Positions 1 to 5,989 of a stretch of 11,343 nucleotides of DNA are shown piece by piece. The position numbers were made by a program, and so were the translations under genes. How positions within the stretch are numbered: the stretch's first letter is position 1; each line of letters opens with the position of its first letter. The stretch spans positions 1 through 11,343 of the forward strand of contig CANRFI010000037.1 of assembly GCA_947629855.1 (NCBI GenBank), given 5' to 3'. The notes below the pieces were generated by a model that saw only the letters and a list, made by a program, of their open reading frames with translations, did no database searches and was not told where the DNA came from. Origin of the DNA: an uncultured Clostridia bacterium. GTDB lineage: Bacteria; Bacillota_A; Clostridia; TANB77; CAG-508.

Positions 1-73
1 TGAGCTATCCGCGACTCGAACGCGGGACAACTTGATTAAAAGTCAAGTGCTCTACCACCTGAGCTAATAGCCC
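1..73 (-). tRNA. tRNA-Lys (anticodon UUU)
   Basis: Read on the minus strand this folds into a full cloverleaf. The 7-bp acceptor stem is GGGCTAT paired with ATAGCTC (one G-U pair), with discriminator A at position 1. The D arm carries TAGCTCAGGTGGTAGAGC, and the T arm carries GTTCGAGTC in its loop region. The anticodon stem CTTGA/TCAAG encloses the loop CTTTTAA, so the anticodon is TTT (positions 38-40), which reads AAA and AAG lysine codons. No CCA can be seen because the window begins at the discriminator base. It lies downstream of its own promoter (107-135) and may be the first member of a tRNA cluster running off the left edge. Confidence 0.96.
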
Positions 74-81
74 AAATCAAT

Positions 82-100
82 GCGTTGTATTTCACAACGC
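82..100 (-). other. 5' leader hairpin of the pre-tRNA-Lys
   Basis: A perfect 7-bp inverted repeat (GCGTTGT / ACAACGC, 5-nt loop) fills the space between the expected transcription start (about position 100) and the mature tRNA 5' end (73). If transcription starts where the promoter predicts, the primary transcript begins with this hairpin and RNase P would remove it. There is no T-run on the minus strand after it, so a terminator is unlikely. Confidence 0.6.
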
Positions 101-106
101 CATTAT

Positions 107-135
107 ATATTACTATATTTTTTAAGAATTGTCAA
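107..135 (-). promoter_or_regulatory. sigma-A promoter of tRNA-Lys
   Basis: On the minus strand a perfect -35 TTGACA (130-135) is followed by a 17-bp spacer and -10 TAATAT (107-112). It lies between the stop codon of the DUF1858 gene and the tRNA, pointing at the tRNA, with a predicted start near position 100. Confidence 0.8.
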
Positions 136-172
136 TACATTTATTGAATTTTTTTGTCTTTTTTGTGAATTT

Positions 173-364
173 TTAGTTATTTTCATTTAATTTTTTTACT
201 ACTTCTTCCACATCAATTCCATGCACATTACAAGCTTCTTCTAATGTTTCCATTTGTGAAGCAGGGCAACCTAAACAATGCATTCCAGCTTCTATTAAAA
301 TTTCTGCTTTTTCAGGTGCTTTTTCTAAAATTTCTCCAATTACAGTATCTTTATTAAATTCCAT
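173..364 (-). CDS. DUF1858 redox-disulfide small protein
   Basis: This 63-aa protein matches the DUF1858 family, also called the hybrid-cluster-protein-associated redox disulfide domain. The family signature is visible: an N-terminal TVIGEILEKAPE segment, then the IEAGMHCLGCPAS motif with a CxxC pair at Cys30 and Cys33, then a short acidic helical tail. Members are small cytosolic proteins of anaerobes; a redox or metal-related role is inferred from the CxxC and its usual neighbours, and no reaction is established. The ATG at 362-364 is chosen because a perfect GGAGG (373-377) lies 8 nt upstream. The reading frame stays open for 38 further codons, but that part overlaps the promoter at 401-429 and is not protein-like. 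The gene is monocistronic, ahead of the tRNA-Lys promoter, and divergent from the T4SS operon. Confidence 0.9.
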   Translation of the reverse strand: MEFNKDTVIGEILEKAPEKAEILIEAGMHCLGCPASQMETLEEACNVHGIDVEEVVKKLNENN

Positions 365-400
365 TTTAACCGCCTCCTTAAATTTAATATAATAAATTTT

Positions 401-429
401 ATCATATTTTTTTAAAAAAGTATAGACAA
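401..429 (-). promoter_or_regulatory. promoter of the DUF1858 gene
   Basis: On the minus strand, -35 TTGTCT (424-429), a 17-bp spacer and -10 TATGAT (401-406) sit 37 nt upstream of the ATG. Its -35 box occupies the same bases as the -35 box of the plus-strand promoter at 423-451, so two polymerases could not bind both promoters at once. Confidence 0.65.
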
Positions 430-451
430 ATTTTAAAAAATATTGTATTAT
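423..451 (+). promoter_or_regulatory. promoter of the T4SS-like operon
   Basis: -35 TAGACA (423-428), a 17-bp spacer and -10 TATTAT (446-451) precede the first Shine-Dalgarno sequence of the plus-strand operon by 13 nt. The predicted start near 458 gives a leader of about 20 nt. It is divergent from the DUF1858 promoter and shares its -35 bases. The region is AT-rich, so chance matches are possible; the 17-bp spacing and placement favour a real site. Confidence 0.6.
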
Positions 452-464
452 GTAAAAAACTTCG

Positions 465-475
465 AAAGGTGGTGA
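465..475 (+). promoter_or_regulatory. Shine-Dalgarno that points to an ATT start (small membrane ORF)
   Basis: AAAGGTGGTGA differs at one base from the full anti-SD complement AAAGGAGGTGA. The GGTGG core ends 7 nt before the ATT at 480-482. No ATG, GTG or TTG lies in this frame at a usable distance; the nearby GTG (472-474) runs into a stop after six codons. Confidence 0.6.
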
Positions 476-479
476 CAAT

Positions 480-623
480 ATTTTTAAATTAATCGATTTA
501 TTTTTTATTTCTTTTATTATTTATCTTTTTATTACTTTATATTCATTTTATACATTTTTTGATATCATTATTTTTCACAATAAACAAGGTGCAAAATTAA
601 AAATCAAAAAAAATTCTTTTTAA
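480..623 (+). CDS. 47-aa single-pass membrane protein, apparent ATT start
   Basis: I do not recognise this protein. It is an open frame of 47 codons, directly downstream of the operon promoter and a near-perfect Shine-Dalgarno, ending in TAA at 621-623. The product begins IFKLIDLFFISF, runs through one long hydrophobic helix (about residues 4-33, rich in Phe, Ile, Tyr and Leu), and ends in a basic tail with five lysines among the last twelve residues. That pattern predicts a membrane anchor with a cytoplasmic C-terminus. It is in the same frame as the downstream virD4-like gene and separated from it by this stop plus the next ribosome site. A role in the secretion complex is inferred only from position. 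The alternative is an untranslated leader that happens to stay open. Confidence 0.5.
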   Translation: MFKLIDLFFISFIIYLFITLYSFYTFFDIIIFHNKQGAKLKIKKNSF

Positions 624-627
624 TTTG

Positions 628-635
628 AAAGGAGG
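628..635 (+). promoter_or_regulatory. Shine-Dalgarno that points to an ATT start (virD4-like gene)
   Basis: A perfect AAAGGAGG ends 9 nt before the ATT at 645-647. The frame opens only after the TAA at 621-623. The next in-frame TTG (684) has only a weak AAGGA 16 nt upstream, too far to serve it. Confidence 0.65.
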
Positions 636-644
636 TTTTTTACT

Positions 645-2360
645 ATTTTTTATAGATACATCAAGGAATTTGCTTTTATTAGTTTGTTTTGTTGTTTGTT
701 TAGTTTTATTAATCTAAAACTGTTTTATCCAATATTTACAGCAAAAGAAGTCATTATTTCTTATGGAATTCATCCATTTGATATTTGTTCTAAAAATCCT
801 GAATTATGGAAAATATTAAAATTAGTATATTATTTTTGTTCTTTCTTTTCTTATATTAGTATTAGCCATTTTATTTACACTAGATTTTTGATGAAATTTT
901 CTTTTTTTAATGATAAGTCTAAATTAAAAAAATCTCGTTCAACTTCTTACATACCAAAATCAAAAAATGAATTACATTTATTAATAGGAAAAGACTTAAA
1001 TGGTAATAATGTTTATCTTCCAGAAAAAGGTTTATATCAAAATTTTTTAATAACTGGTACTATAGGATCTGGTAAAACTTCAAGTGCTATGTATCCTTTT
1101 ACTAAGCAATTGATGGAATTTAATTGTAATCATCCTCAAAATAAAATTGGAATGCTTATTTTAGATGTAAAAGGGAATTTTTATAATCAAGTTAAAGAAT
1201 ACAGTAAACAATTTCATTTAGAAAAAGATTTAATTGTAATTAAATTAAAATCAAATATCCATTATAATCCATTACATAAGCCAAATTTGAAACCTCAAAT
1301 TTTAGCTAATCGTTTAAAAAATATTCTTTTACTCTTTTCTGAAAATAATACTGAATCATATTGGTTGGATAAGGCAGAGGAAATTTTGACAGAATGTATT
1401 AAATTATGTAGGCTCTATAACAATAATTATGTTACTTTTTTAGAACTTCATAAATTAATAACTATTCCTAATTATTATAAGGAAAAGATTGAAATTCTAA
1501 GGAATTTATTTATGTCTTCAAAACTATCTAATGCACAAATTTATGAATTAAATTCTAGTTTGAATTTTTTTCAAAAGGAATTTGAAAACTTAGATAGTAG
1601 AACAAAAGGTATTTTAATTTCTGAAATCACTCGTATTACTAATTGTTTTGTATCTGATTATGATGTTATGAAAACTTTTTGTGCTCCTAAAGAAAAACTT
1701 TCTTTTACTGGTTTTTCTGAGGTTATAAAAAAAGGAAAAATAGTAGTTTTAAATATGAATATTTCTGAATATAATTCTCTTTCTAAAATTATTGCTGCAT
1801 ATTTAAAACAAGATTTTCAAACAGAAATTATTTCTAATTTATCAAAATCTTATTCTAAAACCACTGCTTTTATATGTGATGAATATGATAAATATGTAAC
1901 AAAATCAGATGGGGAATTTTTTTCTTTAAGTAGAGAAGCAAAATGTATTAATATAGTTAGTACTCAAAGTTATTCCTCATTAAAAGCCACTTTAAAAGAA
2001 GATTCTCAATTAAAAGTTGTTATACAAAATTTAATTAACAAAATCTGGTTTCGAACTGATGATATTTTTACAATTGAAGAAGCTCAAAAACAATTAGGAA
2101 AAGAGGAAAAGCAAAGAACTTCTAAAAGTATTTCTGAAAGTGCAAAGAAAACTATTTTTAGCTATATTACTAATACTCTAAATTCTCAAGATTCAAATAT
2201 TTCAGAAACATTTAGTACTTATCTACAAAATGATTATATTTTTGAAACAAATTTTTTTACACAAAATTTAGAAACATTTACATCACTTGCGTTTTTATCT
2301 GATGGAAATAAAATTTATCCTCCAGAGAAATTGCAAATGTTGCCTTATTTTAAAAAATAA
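645..2360 (+). CDS. VirD4/TraG-type coupling ATPase of a type IV secretion system
   Basis: Type IV coupling proteins are membrane-anchored hexameric ATPases that recruit substrate to the secretion channel. This 571-aa protein has two N-terminal membrane segments (about residues 8-30 and 60-80), then a cytosolic P-loop domain. The Walker A motif is GTIGSGKTS (138-146). LILDVKG follows about 30 residues later, as in VirD4 proteins (LVxDPKG). Walker B is FICDEYD (about 409-415), followed by SREAKCINIVSTQSY, the family's usual 'SR...i.i.TQs' segment. The size fits VirD4/TraG rather than VirB4. The start is taken as ATT 645 because of the perfect Shine-Dalgarno; a TTG at 684 would shorten the first membrane helix and lacks a ribosome site. 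No relaxase is nearby, so whether the substrate is DNA or protein cannot be told. Confidence 0.85.
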   Translation: MFYRYIKEFAFISLFCCLFSFINLKLFYPIFTAKEVIISYGIHPFDICSKNPELWKILKLVYYFCSFFSYISISHFIYTRFLMKFSFFNDKSKLKKSRSTSYIPKSKNELHLLIGKDLNGNNVYLPEKGLYQNFLITGTIGSGKTSSAMYPFTKQLMEFNCNHPQNKIGMLILDVKGNFYNQVKEYSKQFHLEKDLIVIKLKSNIHYNPLHKPNLKPQILANRLKNILLLFSENNTESYWLDKAEEILTECIKLCRLYNNNYVTFLELHKLITIPNYYKEKIEILRNLFMSSKLSNAQIYELNSSLNFFQKEFENLDSRTKGILISEITRITNCFVSDYDVMKTFCAPKEKLSFTGFSEVIKKGKIVVLNMNISEYNSLSKIIAAYLKQDFQTEIISNLSKSYSKTTAFICDEYDKYVTKSDGEFFSLSREAKCINIVSTQSYSSLKATLKEDSQLKVVIQNLINKIWFRTDDIFTIEEAQKQLGKEEKQRTSKSISESAKKTIFSYITNTLNSQDSNISETFSTYLQNDYIFETNFFTQNLETFTSLAFLSDGNKIYPPEKLQMLPYFKK

Positions 2361-2379
2361 ATAGAAAGGACTGATTTTA

Positions 2380-2706
2380 TTGAAGAAAAAATTTTTATAT
2401 ATTATTTTTATGTTTTTTATATTTTTATGTTTTTTTTATTCTCAAGTTTTTGCTGCTTGGGGTGATCCTGAAATTGTAAGCAAAATTAATTCTGCTTTTG
2501 AAAATATAAAAAAGTGGTTAATAACTATTTCTACTCCAGCTGCTGCAGTTGCAGTTGGTAGTGGTGTATTTATGAAAAAGTTTAGTTTTGGAGATGAAGA
2601 AAAAATTCGTACAGGTAAAAAATTAATAAAAGGTTCTTTATTCTCTTATGCTTTTATTTTAGCAATTGACTTAATTTTATCAGCTATTAAATCATTAGTT
2701 AGCTAA
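2380..2706 (+). CDS. VirB2/TrbC-like T4SS pilin subunit
   Basis: This 108-aa protein has the layout of VirB2-type pilins. An N-terminal signal peptide (basic MKKK, then a hydrophobic run) has a probable cleavage site after SQVFA at residue 25. A short amphipathic stretch follows, then two membrane helices: about 46-65 (WLITISTPAAAVAVGSGVFM) and 88-106. They are separated by a charged cytoplasmic loop (GDEEKIRTGKKLIKG). The small-residue-rich first helix and the basic loop are typical of Gram-positive T4SS pilins. The start is TTG, 9 nt after AGAAAGGA. It lies 19 nt after the coupling protein and 10 nt before the VirB6-like gene, so it is cotranscribed with them. The call rests on size, topology and neighbours rather than on a diagnostic motif. 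Confidence 0.75.
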   Translation: MKKKFLYIIFMFFIFLCFFYSQVFAAWGDPEIVSKINSAFENIKKWLITISTPAAAVAVGSGVFMKKFSFGDEEKIRTGKKLIKGSLFSYAFILAIDLILSAIKSLVS

Positions 2707-2716
2707 GGAGGTTTTT

Positions 2717-3595
2717 TTGGAAAATTCAAGTAATATTACTCAAATTATTATTGATACAATTAATACTATTTTTGCAACTTTGTTTAGTTCAATTGATAAC
2801 AATCTTTATTCTGTCTTAGATGAAATTACATTTGTTAATTCTGATATTTTATATGATAAAAATTTTGAATTTCTTTTTGGAACATCTACTTCAAATGGAA
2901 TTTTGCTGATTGCAAATTCGTTTTTACTTGCTTTTATTTTGTATTATTCTGCAAGATATTTGATGGCACATTTTACTTATACACAATCAGAAACTCCTTT
3001 AAGTTTTATTATAAAATTAATTTTATGTGGAATTGCTATGAACTTTTCTTTTTTCCTTTTAGATATAATTCTTAATTTAAATGCAAATGTTTCAGATGCA
3101 ATTAAGTCTTTAGGATTAAGTTTATTTAACAAAAATATTGGTTTTTCAGAACTAATTACTACTATTAATACAAACATTGCTATAGATACAAATTCACTTA
3201 ATATTTTTTCTATTGATGGATTAATAAAAGGAACTTTAAGTATTTCGCTTTTAAATTTAGTATTTTCTTATTCCTTAAGATATATTATGATTAAAGTTTT
3301 TGTATTACTTGCTCCTTTTGCATTTTTGTCTTTATCTTTAAATAAAACTAATTGGTTTTTTAAGGTATGGTTTCGAAATTTATTTTCATTACTGTTTATC
3401 CAAATTGTTGTATCTCTTGTTTTATTAATTTTATTTTCTATGGATTATTCATCTAGTAATTTATTTTCAAAATTTGTTTATGTTGGAGGTATTTATGCTT
3501 TAATCAAAACAAATTCTTTAGTTCGTGATTTTATAGGTGGAGTTTCCACAGAAGTTTCACAATCTGTGAAAAATTTTATTGGTTTTAAATCTTAA
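2717..3595 (+). CDS. VirB6/TrbL-like polytopic channel protein
   Basis: This 292-aa integral membrane protein has about five or six predicted helices (near residues 55-80, 92-115, 170-190, 190-207, 220-242 and 250-265). The segment VLLAPFAFLSLSLNKT, then WFFKVWFRNLF and a further hydrophobic IQIVVSLVLLIL run, matches the VirB6/TrbL pattern in which 'sPlaf' and 'W...f' flank the central helices. The C-terminus, LVRDFIGGVSTEVSQSV, is an amphipathic tail also seen in Gram-positive members. VirB6 proteins form the inner-membrane pore of type IV secretion. The start is TTG, 5 nt after a perfect GGAGG that overlaps the end of the pilin gene. There is no peptidoglycan hydrolase domain such as some Gram-positive homologues carry. 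Confidence 0.75.
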   Translation: MENSSNITQIIIDTINTIFATLFSSIDNNLYSVLDEITFVNSDILYDKNFEFLFGTSTSNGILLIANSFLLAFILYYSARYLMAHFTYTQSETPLSFIIKLILCGIAMNFSFFLLDIILNLNANVSDAIKSLGLSLFNKNIGFSELITTINTNIAIDTNSLNIFSIDGLIKGTLSISLLNLVFSYSLRYIMIKVFVLLAPFAFLSLSLNKTNWFFKVWFRNLFSLLFIQIVVSLVLLILFSMDYSSSNLFSKFVYVGGIYALIKTNSLVRDFIGGVSTEVSQSVKNFIGFKS

Positions 3596-3617
3596 TTGTG
3601 TATAGAAAGGTGATATT

Positions 3618-3899
3618 ATGAAATTTATTTTTCCTCAAAATTATAATTTTAAAAATAAGTTATTAGGAATAATTGATTATACAACTGCTTTTGTAAATCT
3701 TATTTGGGATATAATTGTTTTTACTATTTCTAATTTGCTTTTTTCTAGTTGGCCTTTAAAAATATTTATAATAATTATTTTTTGTTTTCCATTACTATTA
3801 TTTAGTTTTGCTGGTTTTAATGGAGAAAATATTGTTTATGTTTTTTATTATTTTATTCGTTTTATTTTAAGGTCAAAATTATTTCTTTACAAAAAGTGA
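3618..3899 (+). CDS. PrgI/VirB3-like small membrane protein
   Basis: This 93-aa protein has a short polar N-terminus (KFIFPQNYNFKNKLLGI), two or three hydrophobic segments (about 20-44 and 47-66), and a C-terminal FYYFIRFILRSKLFLYKK stretch. Small T4SS proteins of the PrgI/VirB3 type share that order: N-terminal proline segment, two helices, then an aromatic-basic tail. PrgI proteins usually precede the VirB4 ATPase gene and dock it at the membrane; here no VirB4 follows. ATG start 6 nt after AAAGGTGA, 22 nt after the VirB6-like gene. It is the last gene of the operon, and no clear terminator is seen before the dnaD promoter. The family call is tentative; a generic small membrane protein is the alternative. 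Confidence 0.55.
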   Translation: MKFIFPQNYNFKNKLLGIIDYTTAFVNLIWDIIVFTISNLLFSSWPLKIFIIIIFCFPLLLFSFAGFNGENIVYVFYYFIRFILRSKLFLYKK

Positions 3900-3907
3900 A
3901 ATAGTTC

Positions 3908-3936
3908 TTGAATTTTTTGTCTAAAAAAGTTATAAT
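3908..3936 (+). promoter_or_regulatory. promoter of the dnaD-dnaC operon
   Basis: -35 TTGAAT (3908-3913), a 17-bp spacer and a perfect -10 TATAAT (3931-3936) lie 41 nt upstream of the dnaD ATG. This separates the replication genes transcriptionally from the T4SS-like operon that ends at 3899. Confidence 0.75.
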
Positions 3937-3977
3937 TTTAATTACCAACTTAATTGATAAAAAACGAGGTGATTGTA

Positions 3978-4958
3978 ATGAAATTAGAACAAAAAGATAA
4001 ATCTCTTTTATTTTCAGAAACAACAGTTCCAGATATATTTTTTTCTGAACATTTGCCTGATATGCCAGGAGATTATTTAAAAATTTATTTATATATAACT
4101 TTTTTGTCAAAATATGATAAAGAAATTAAATTAAATGATTTGTCAAAAAAATTAAATATTCCTTTAAAAGTTATTAATGAAGGATTTAAGTATTTAGAAG
4201 AAAATAATTTAATTTTGAAAAAAGCAAATGGGTATATTATAATTGATTTACAAGAATCAACTTTGCATAATTTATATACTCCTAATTTGACTATGTCTAA
4301 GGAAAAAATAGAACAAAATTCTAAAAATCAATCTAGAGCAAAAGCAATTGATCATATAAATAATATGTATTTTCAAGGAATTATGGGACCTTCTTGGTAT
4401 AGTGATATTGATTTATGGTTTTCAAAATATGAGTTTGATGAGCAAGTTATGATTGCATTGTTTGATTATTGTTACAATAAAAGTGCCTTACATAAAAACT
4501 ATGTAAAAACAGTTGCAGAGGCTTGGGCTTCTAATAAAATTAAAACTTGGTCTGATTTAGATAAATATTACCAAAAGCAAGAAAACTTAAATAAATTTAA
4601 AAAACTAATTAGTAAAAAGATGGGAAAATATAATGGTCTTACTCAATATGAAGAAGCTTATATTGAAAATTGGGTTGTAAATTTTGGTTATGATATGAGT
4701 GTTATTGAAATAGCCCTAAAGCGTACCACTTTAAAACAAAATCCTACTTTTGAATATATTAATAATGTTATAACAGATTGGCACGACAGAAATTTAAAAA
4801 CCGCTCAAGATGTATCTTTATTTTTAGAAGAACGAAAGAAACAAGAAAAATCAGTTAAAGAATTAAAATCAAAAGTTAATAAAATAAATTATAAACAAAG
4901 AAATTATGATAATTTAGATTTTCTGTATGCAAATAATATAGAAAATAAGGAGGATTAA
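3978..4958 (+). CDS. dnaD: DnaD-family primosome protein
   Basis: DnaD proteins of Firmicutes bind DNA and take part with DnaB/DnaI in loading the replicative helicase. This 326-aa protein has the family layout. The N-terminal winged-helix domain (about residues 1-90) begins with the VPDIFFSEHLP segment and has LNDLSKKLNI as a likely helix-turn-helix. Two DnaB_2 (DDBH2) domains follow, each ending in the YxxxIxxxW-type motif: YVKTVAEAW near 174-182 and YINNVITDW near 260-268. The second is followed by the 'K T' turn typical of these domains, then a charged coiled tail. The ATG at 3978 is chosen because AGGTGA lies just upstream; the upstream in-frame TTG at 3954 has no ribosome site. The stop TAA touches the ATG of the helicase loader, so the two are translationally coupled. 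Confidence 0.9.
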   Translation: MKLEQKDKSLLFSETTVPDIFFSEHLPDMPGDYLKIYLYITFLSKYDKEIKLNDLSKKLNIPLKVINEGFKYLEENNLILKKANGYIIIDLQESTLHNLYTPNLTMSKEKIEQNSKNQSRAKAIDHINNMYFQGIMGPSWYSDIDLWFSKYEFDEQVMIALFDYCYNKSALHKNYVKTVAEAWASNKIKTWSDLDKYYQKQENLNKFKKLISKKMGKYNGLTQYEEAYIENWVVNFGYDMSVIEIALKRTTLKQNPTFEYINNVITDWHDRNLKTAQDVSLFLEERKKQEKSVKELKSKVNKINYKQRNYDNLDFLYANNIENKED

Positions 4959-5968
4959 ATGGCAAATAATGAGTTTTTAAGTTCCATTCTTAGAGAATAT
5001 GAACAAAAGAAGCTAAGGGCAGAATTAGATGCAGAAAGAAGAAAAGAAGAAATATATAAAGAGTATCCAAAACTTCAAGAAATTGAAAAAGAATTGAATG
5101 ATTTTGCAATTAATACTAGTAAAAATATTCTTTTAAATAAAAGTGCATCTTTAGTAGATTTAGACAAAAAAATTAAAGATCTAAAACAAGAAAAAGAATC
5201 TATTTTAAAAAATGCTAATTTACCTTATGATTATTTAATGCCAAAATTTGAATGTCCTATTTGTAAAGATACTGGTTATGTTTGGAAAGATAATTATAAA
5301 AGTGAAATGTGCAATTGTTTAAAACAAAGATTATTAGATTATGCTTTTAATAATTCAAATTTATCAAATTTAGAAAAGGAAAATTTTGATACTTTTAATT
5401 TACAATTTTTCTCTAATGAACCTGATTTAGCAAAATATCGTTTCAATATTTCTCCACGAAAAAATATTGAAAATATTAAGAATAAATGTATTGATTTTAT
5501 TAAAAATTTTGATAATCCAGATACAAAGAATTTGCTTTTTACTGGAAATACAGGTTTACGGTAAGACTTTTATGTCAAATTGTATTGCAAAAGAATTATT
5601 AAAAAACGGAAAAACTGTTCTTTACCAAACCTCGCCTATTCTGCTTGAAAATGTAATTGATTACAAAATGAATAGGCAAAAAGAAATAGATTCTACTATT
5701 TACAATTCTATTTTTAATGTTGATTTACTAATTATTGATGATTTAGGCACAGAAAGTTTAAATAGTATGAAGCTTAGCGAATTATTTACTATTATAAATA
5801 CTAGAGCTTTAAATTTAAATGGAAAAATAACTAAAACTATTATTTCAACTAATTTGGATATTAAAGATATTTTTAATACTTATGAAGAAAGGATACGGTT
5901 CTAGAATTGCTGGATATTATGATATTTATTATTTCTTTGGAGATGATTTAAGATTTAAAAAGGTCTAA
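4959..5968 (+). CDS. dnaC: DnaC/DnaI-like helicase loader, interrupted by two +1 frameshifts at CGG
   Basis: This AAA+ ATPase would load the replicative helicase together with DnaD. Reading through two +1 shifts gives 335 aa, the normal family length. A coiled N-terminus (1-90) is followed by a zinc ribbon with Cys99, Cys102, Cys118 and Cys120. The AAA+ domain has Walker A GNTGLGKT (196-203), Walker B LLIIDDLG (256-263), sensor 1 IISTN (294-298) and the ERIGSR arginine/sensor 2 segment (310-315). The zero frame stops at 5562-5564 after TTA CGG TAA. Skipping C5559 restores GGT AAG ACT (Gly-Lys-Thr of Walker A). That frame stops at 5902-5904; skipping C5896 in ATA CGG TTC restores GGT TCT AGA (Gly-Ser-Arg). 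No other lesion is seen. It may be recoded, a recent pseudogene, or carry sequencing errors. Unshifted, the product is a 201-aa N-terminal piece ending inside the P-loop. Confidence 0.85.
5556..5562 (+). other. frameshift site 1: TTA CGG T
   Basis: The zero-frame codons are GGT TTA CGG TAA. Omitting the C at 5559 gives TTA GGT AAG ACT, which rebuilds the Walker A GLGKT. The in-frame CGG arginine codon is directly followed by a zero-frame stop, an arrangement that would favour a slow A site. Whether it is programmed, mutational or an assembly error cannot be decided from one sequence. Confidence 0.6.
5893..5899 (+). other. frameshift site 2: ATA CGG T
   Basis: In the frame entered after site 1 the codons are AGG ATA CGG TTC TAG. 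Omitting the C at 5896 gives ATA GGT TCT AGA, which rebuilds the conserved ERIGSR segment. It shares the hexamer TACGGT and the same codon phase with site 1. Confidence 0.6.
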
Positions 5969-5986
5969 CCTAAAAGTTAGACCTTT
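5959..5986. terminator. bidirectional terminator between dnaC and gyrA
   Basis: A perfect 11-bp inverted repeat (AAAGGTCTAAC / GTTAGACCTTT, 6-nt loop) is flanked by T-rich tracts on both strands. On the minus strand the stem runs into CCTTTTTAAA, a good U-tract for gyrA; on the plus strand it runs into TTTCTTTTA for the loader operon. The TAA of the loader gene (5966-5968) lies inside the left arm, and the gyrA stop is 4 nt past the right arm. Confidence 0.85.
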
Positions 5987-5989
5987 CTT

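Noticed and set aside
3954..3977. TTG start adding eight residues to DnaD
   Set aside because: The Shine-Dalgarno AGGTGA lies inside this extension and points at the ATG at 3978.
2977..4110. Minus-strand open frames at 2977-3177 and 3862-4110
   Set aside because: They run antisense to the VirB6-like gene and across the dnaD promoter and start, and show no family features.
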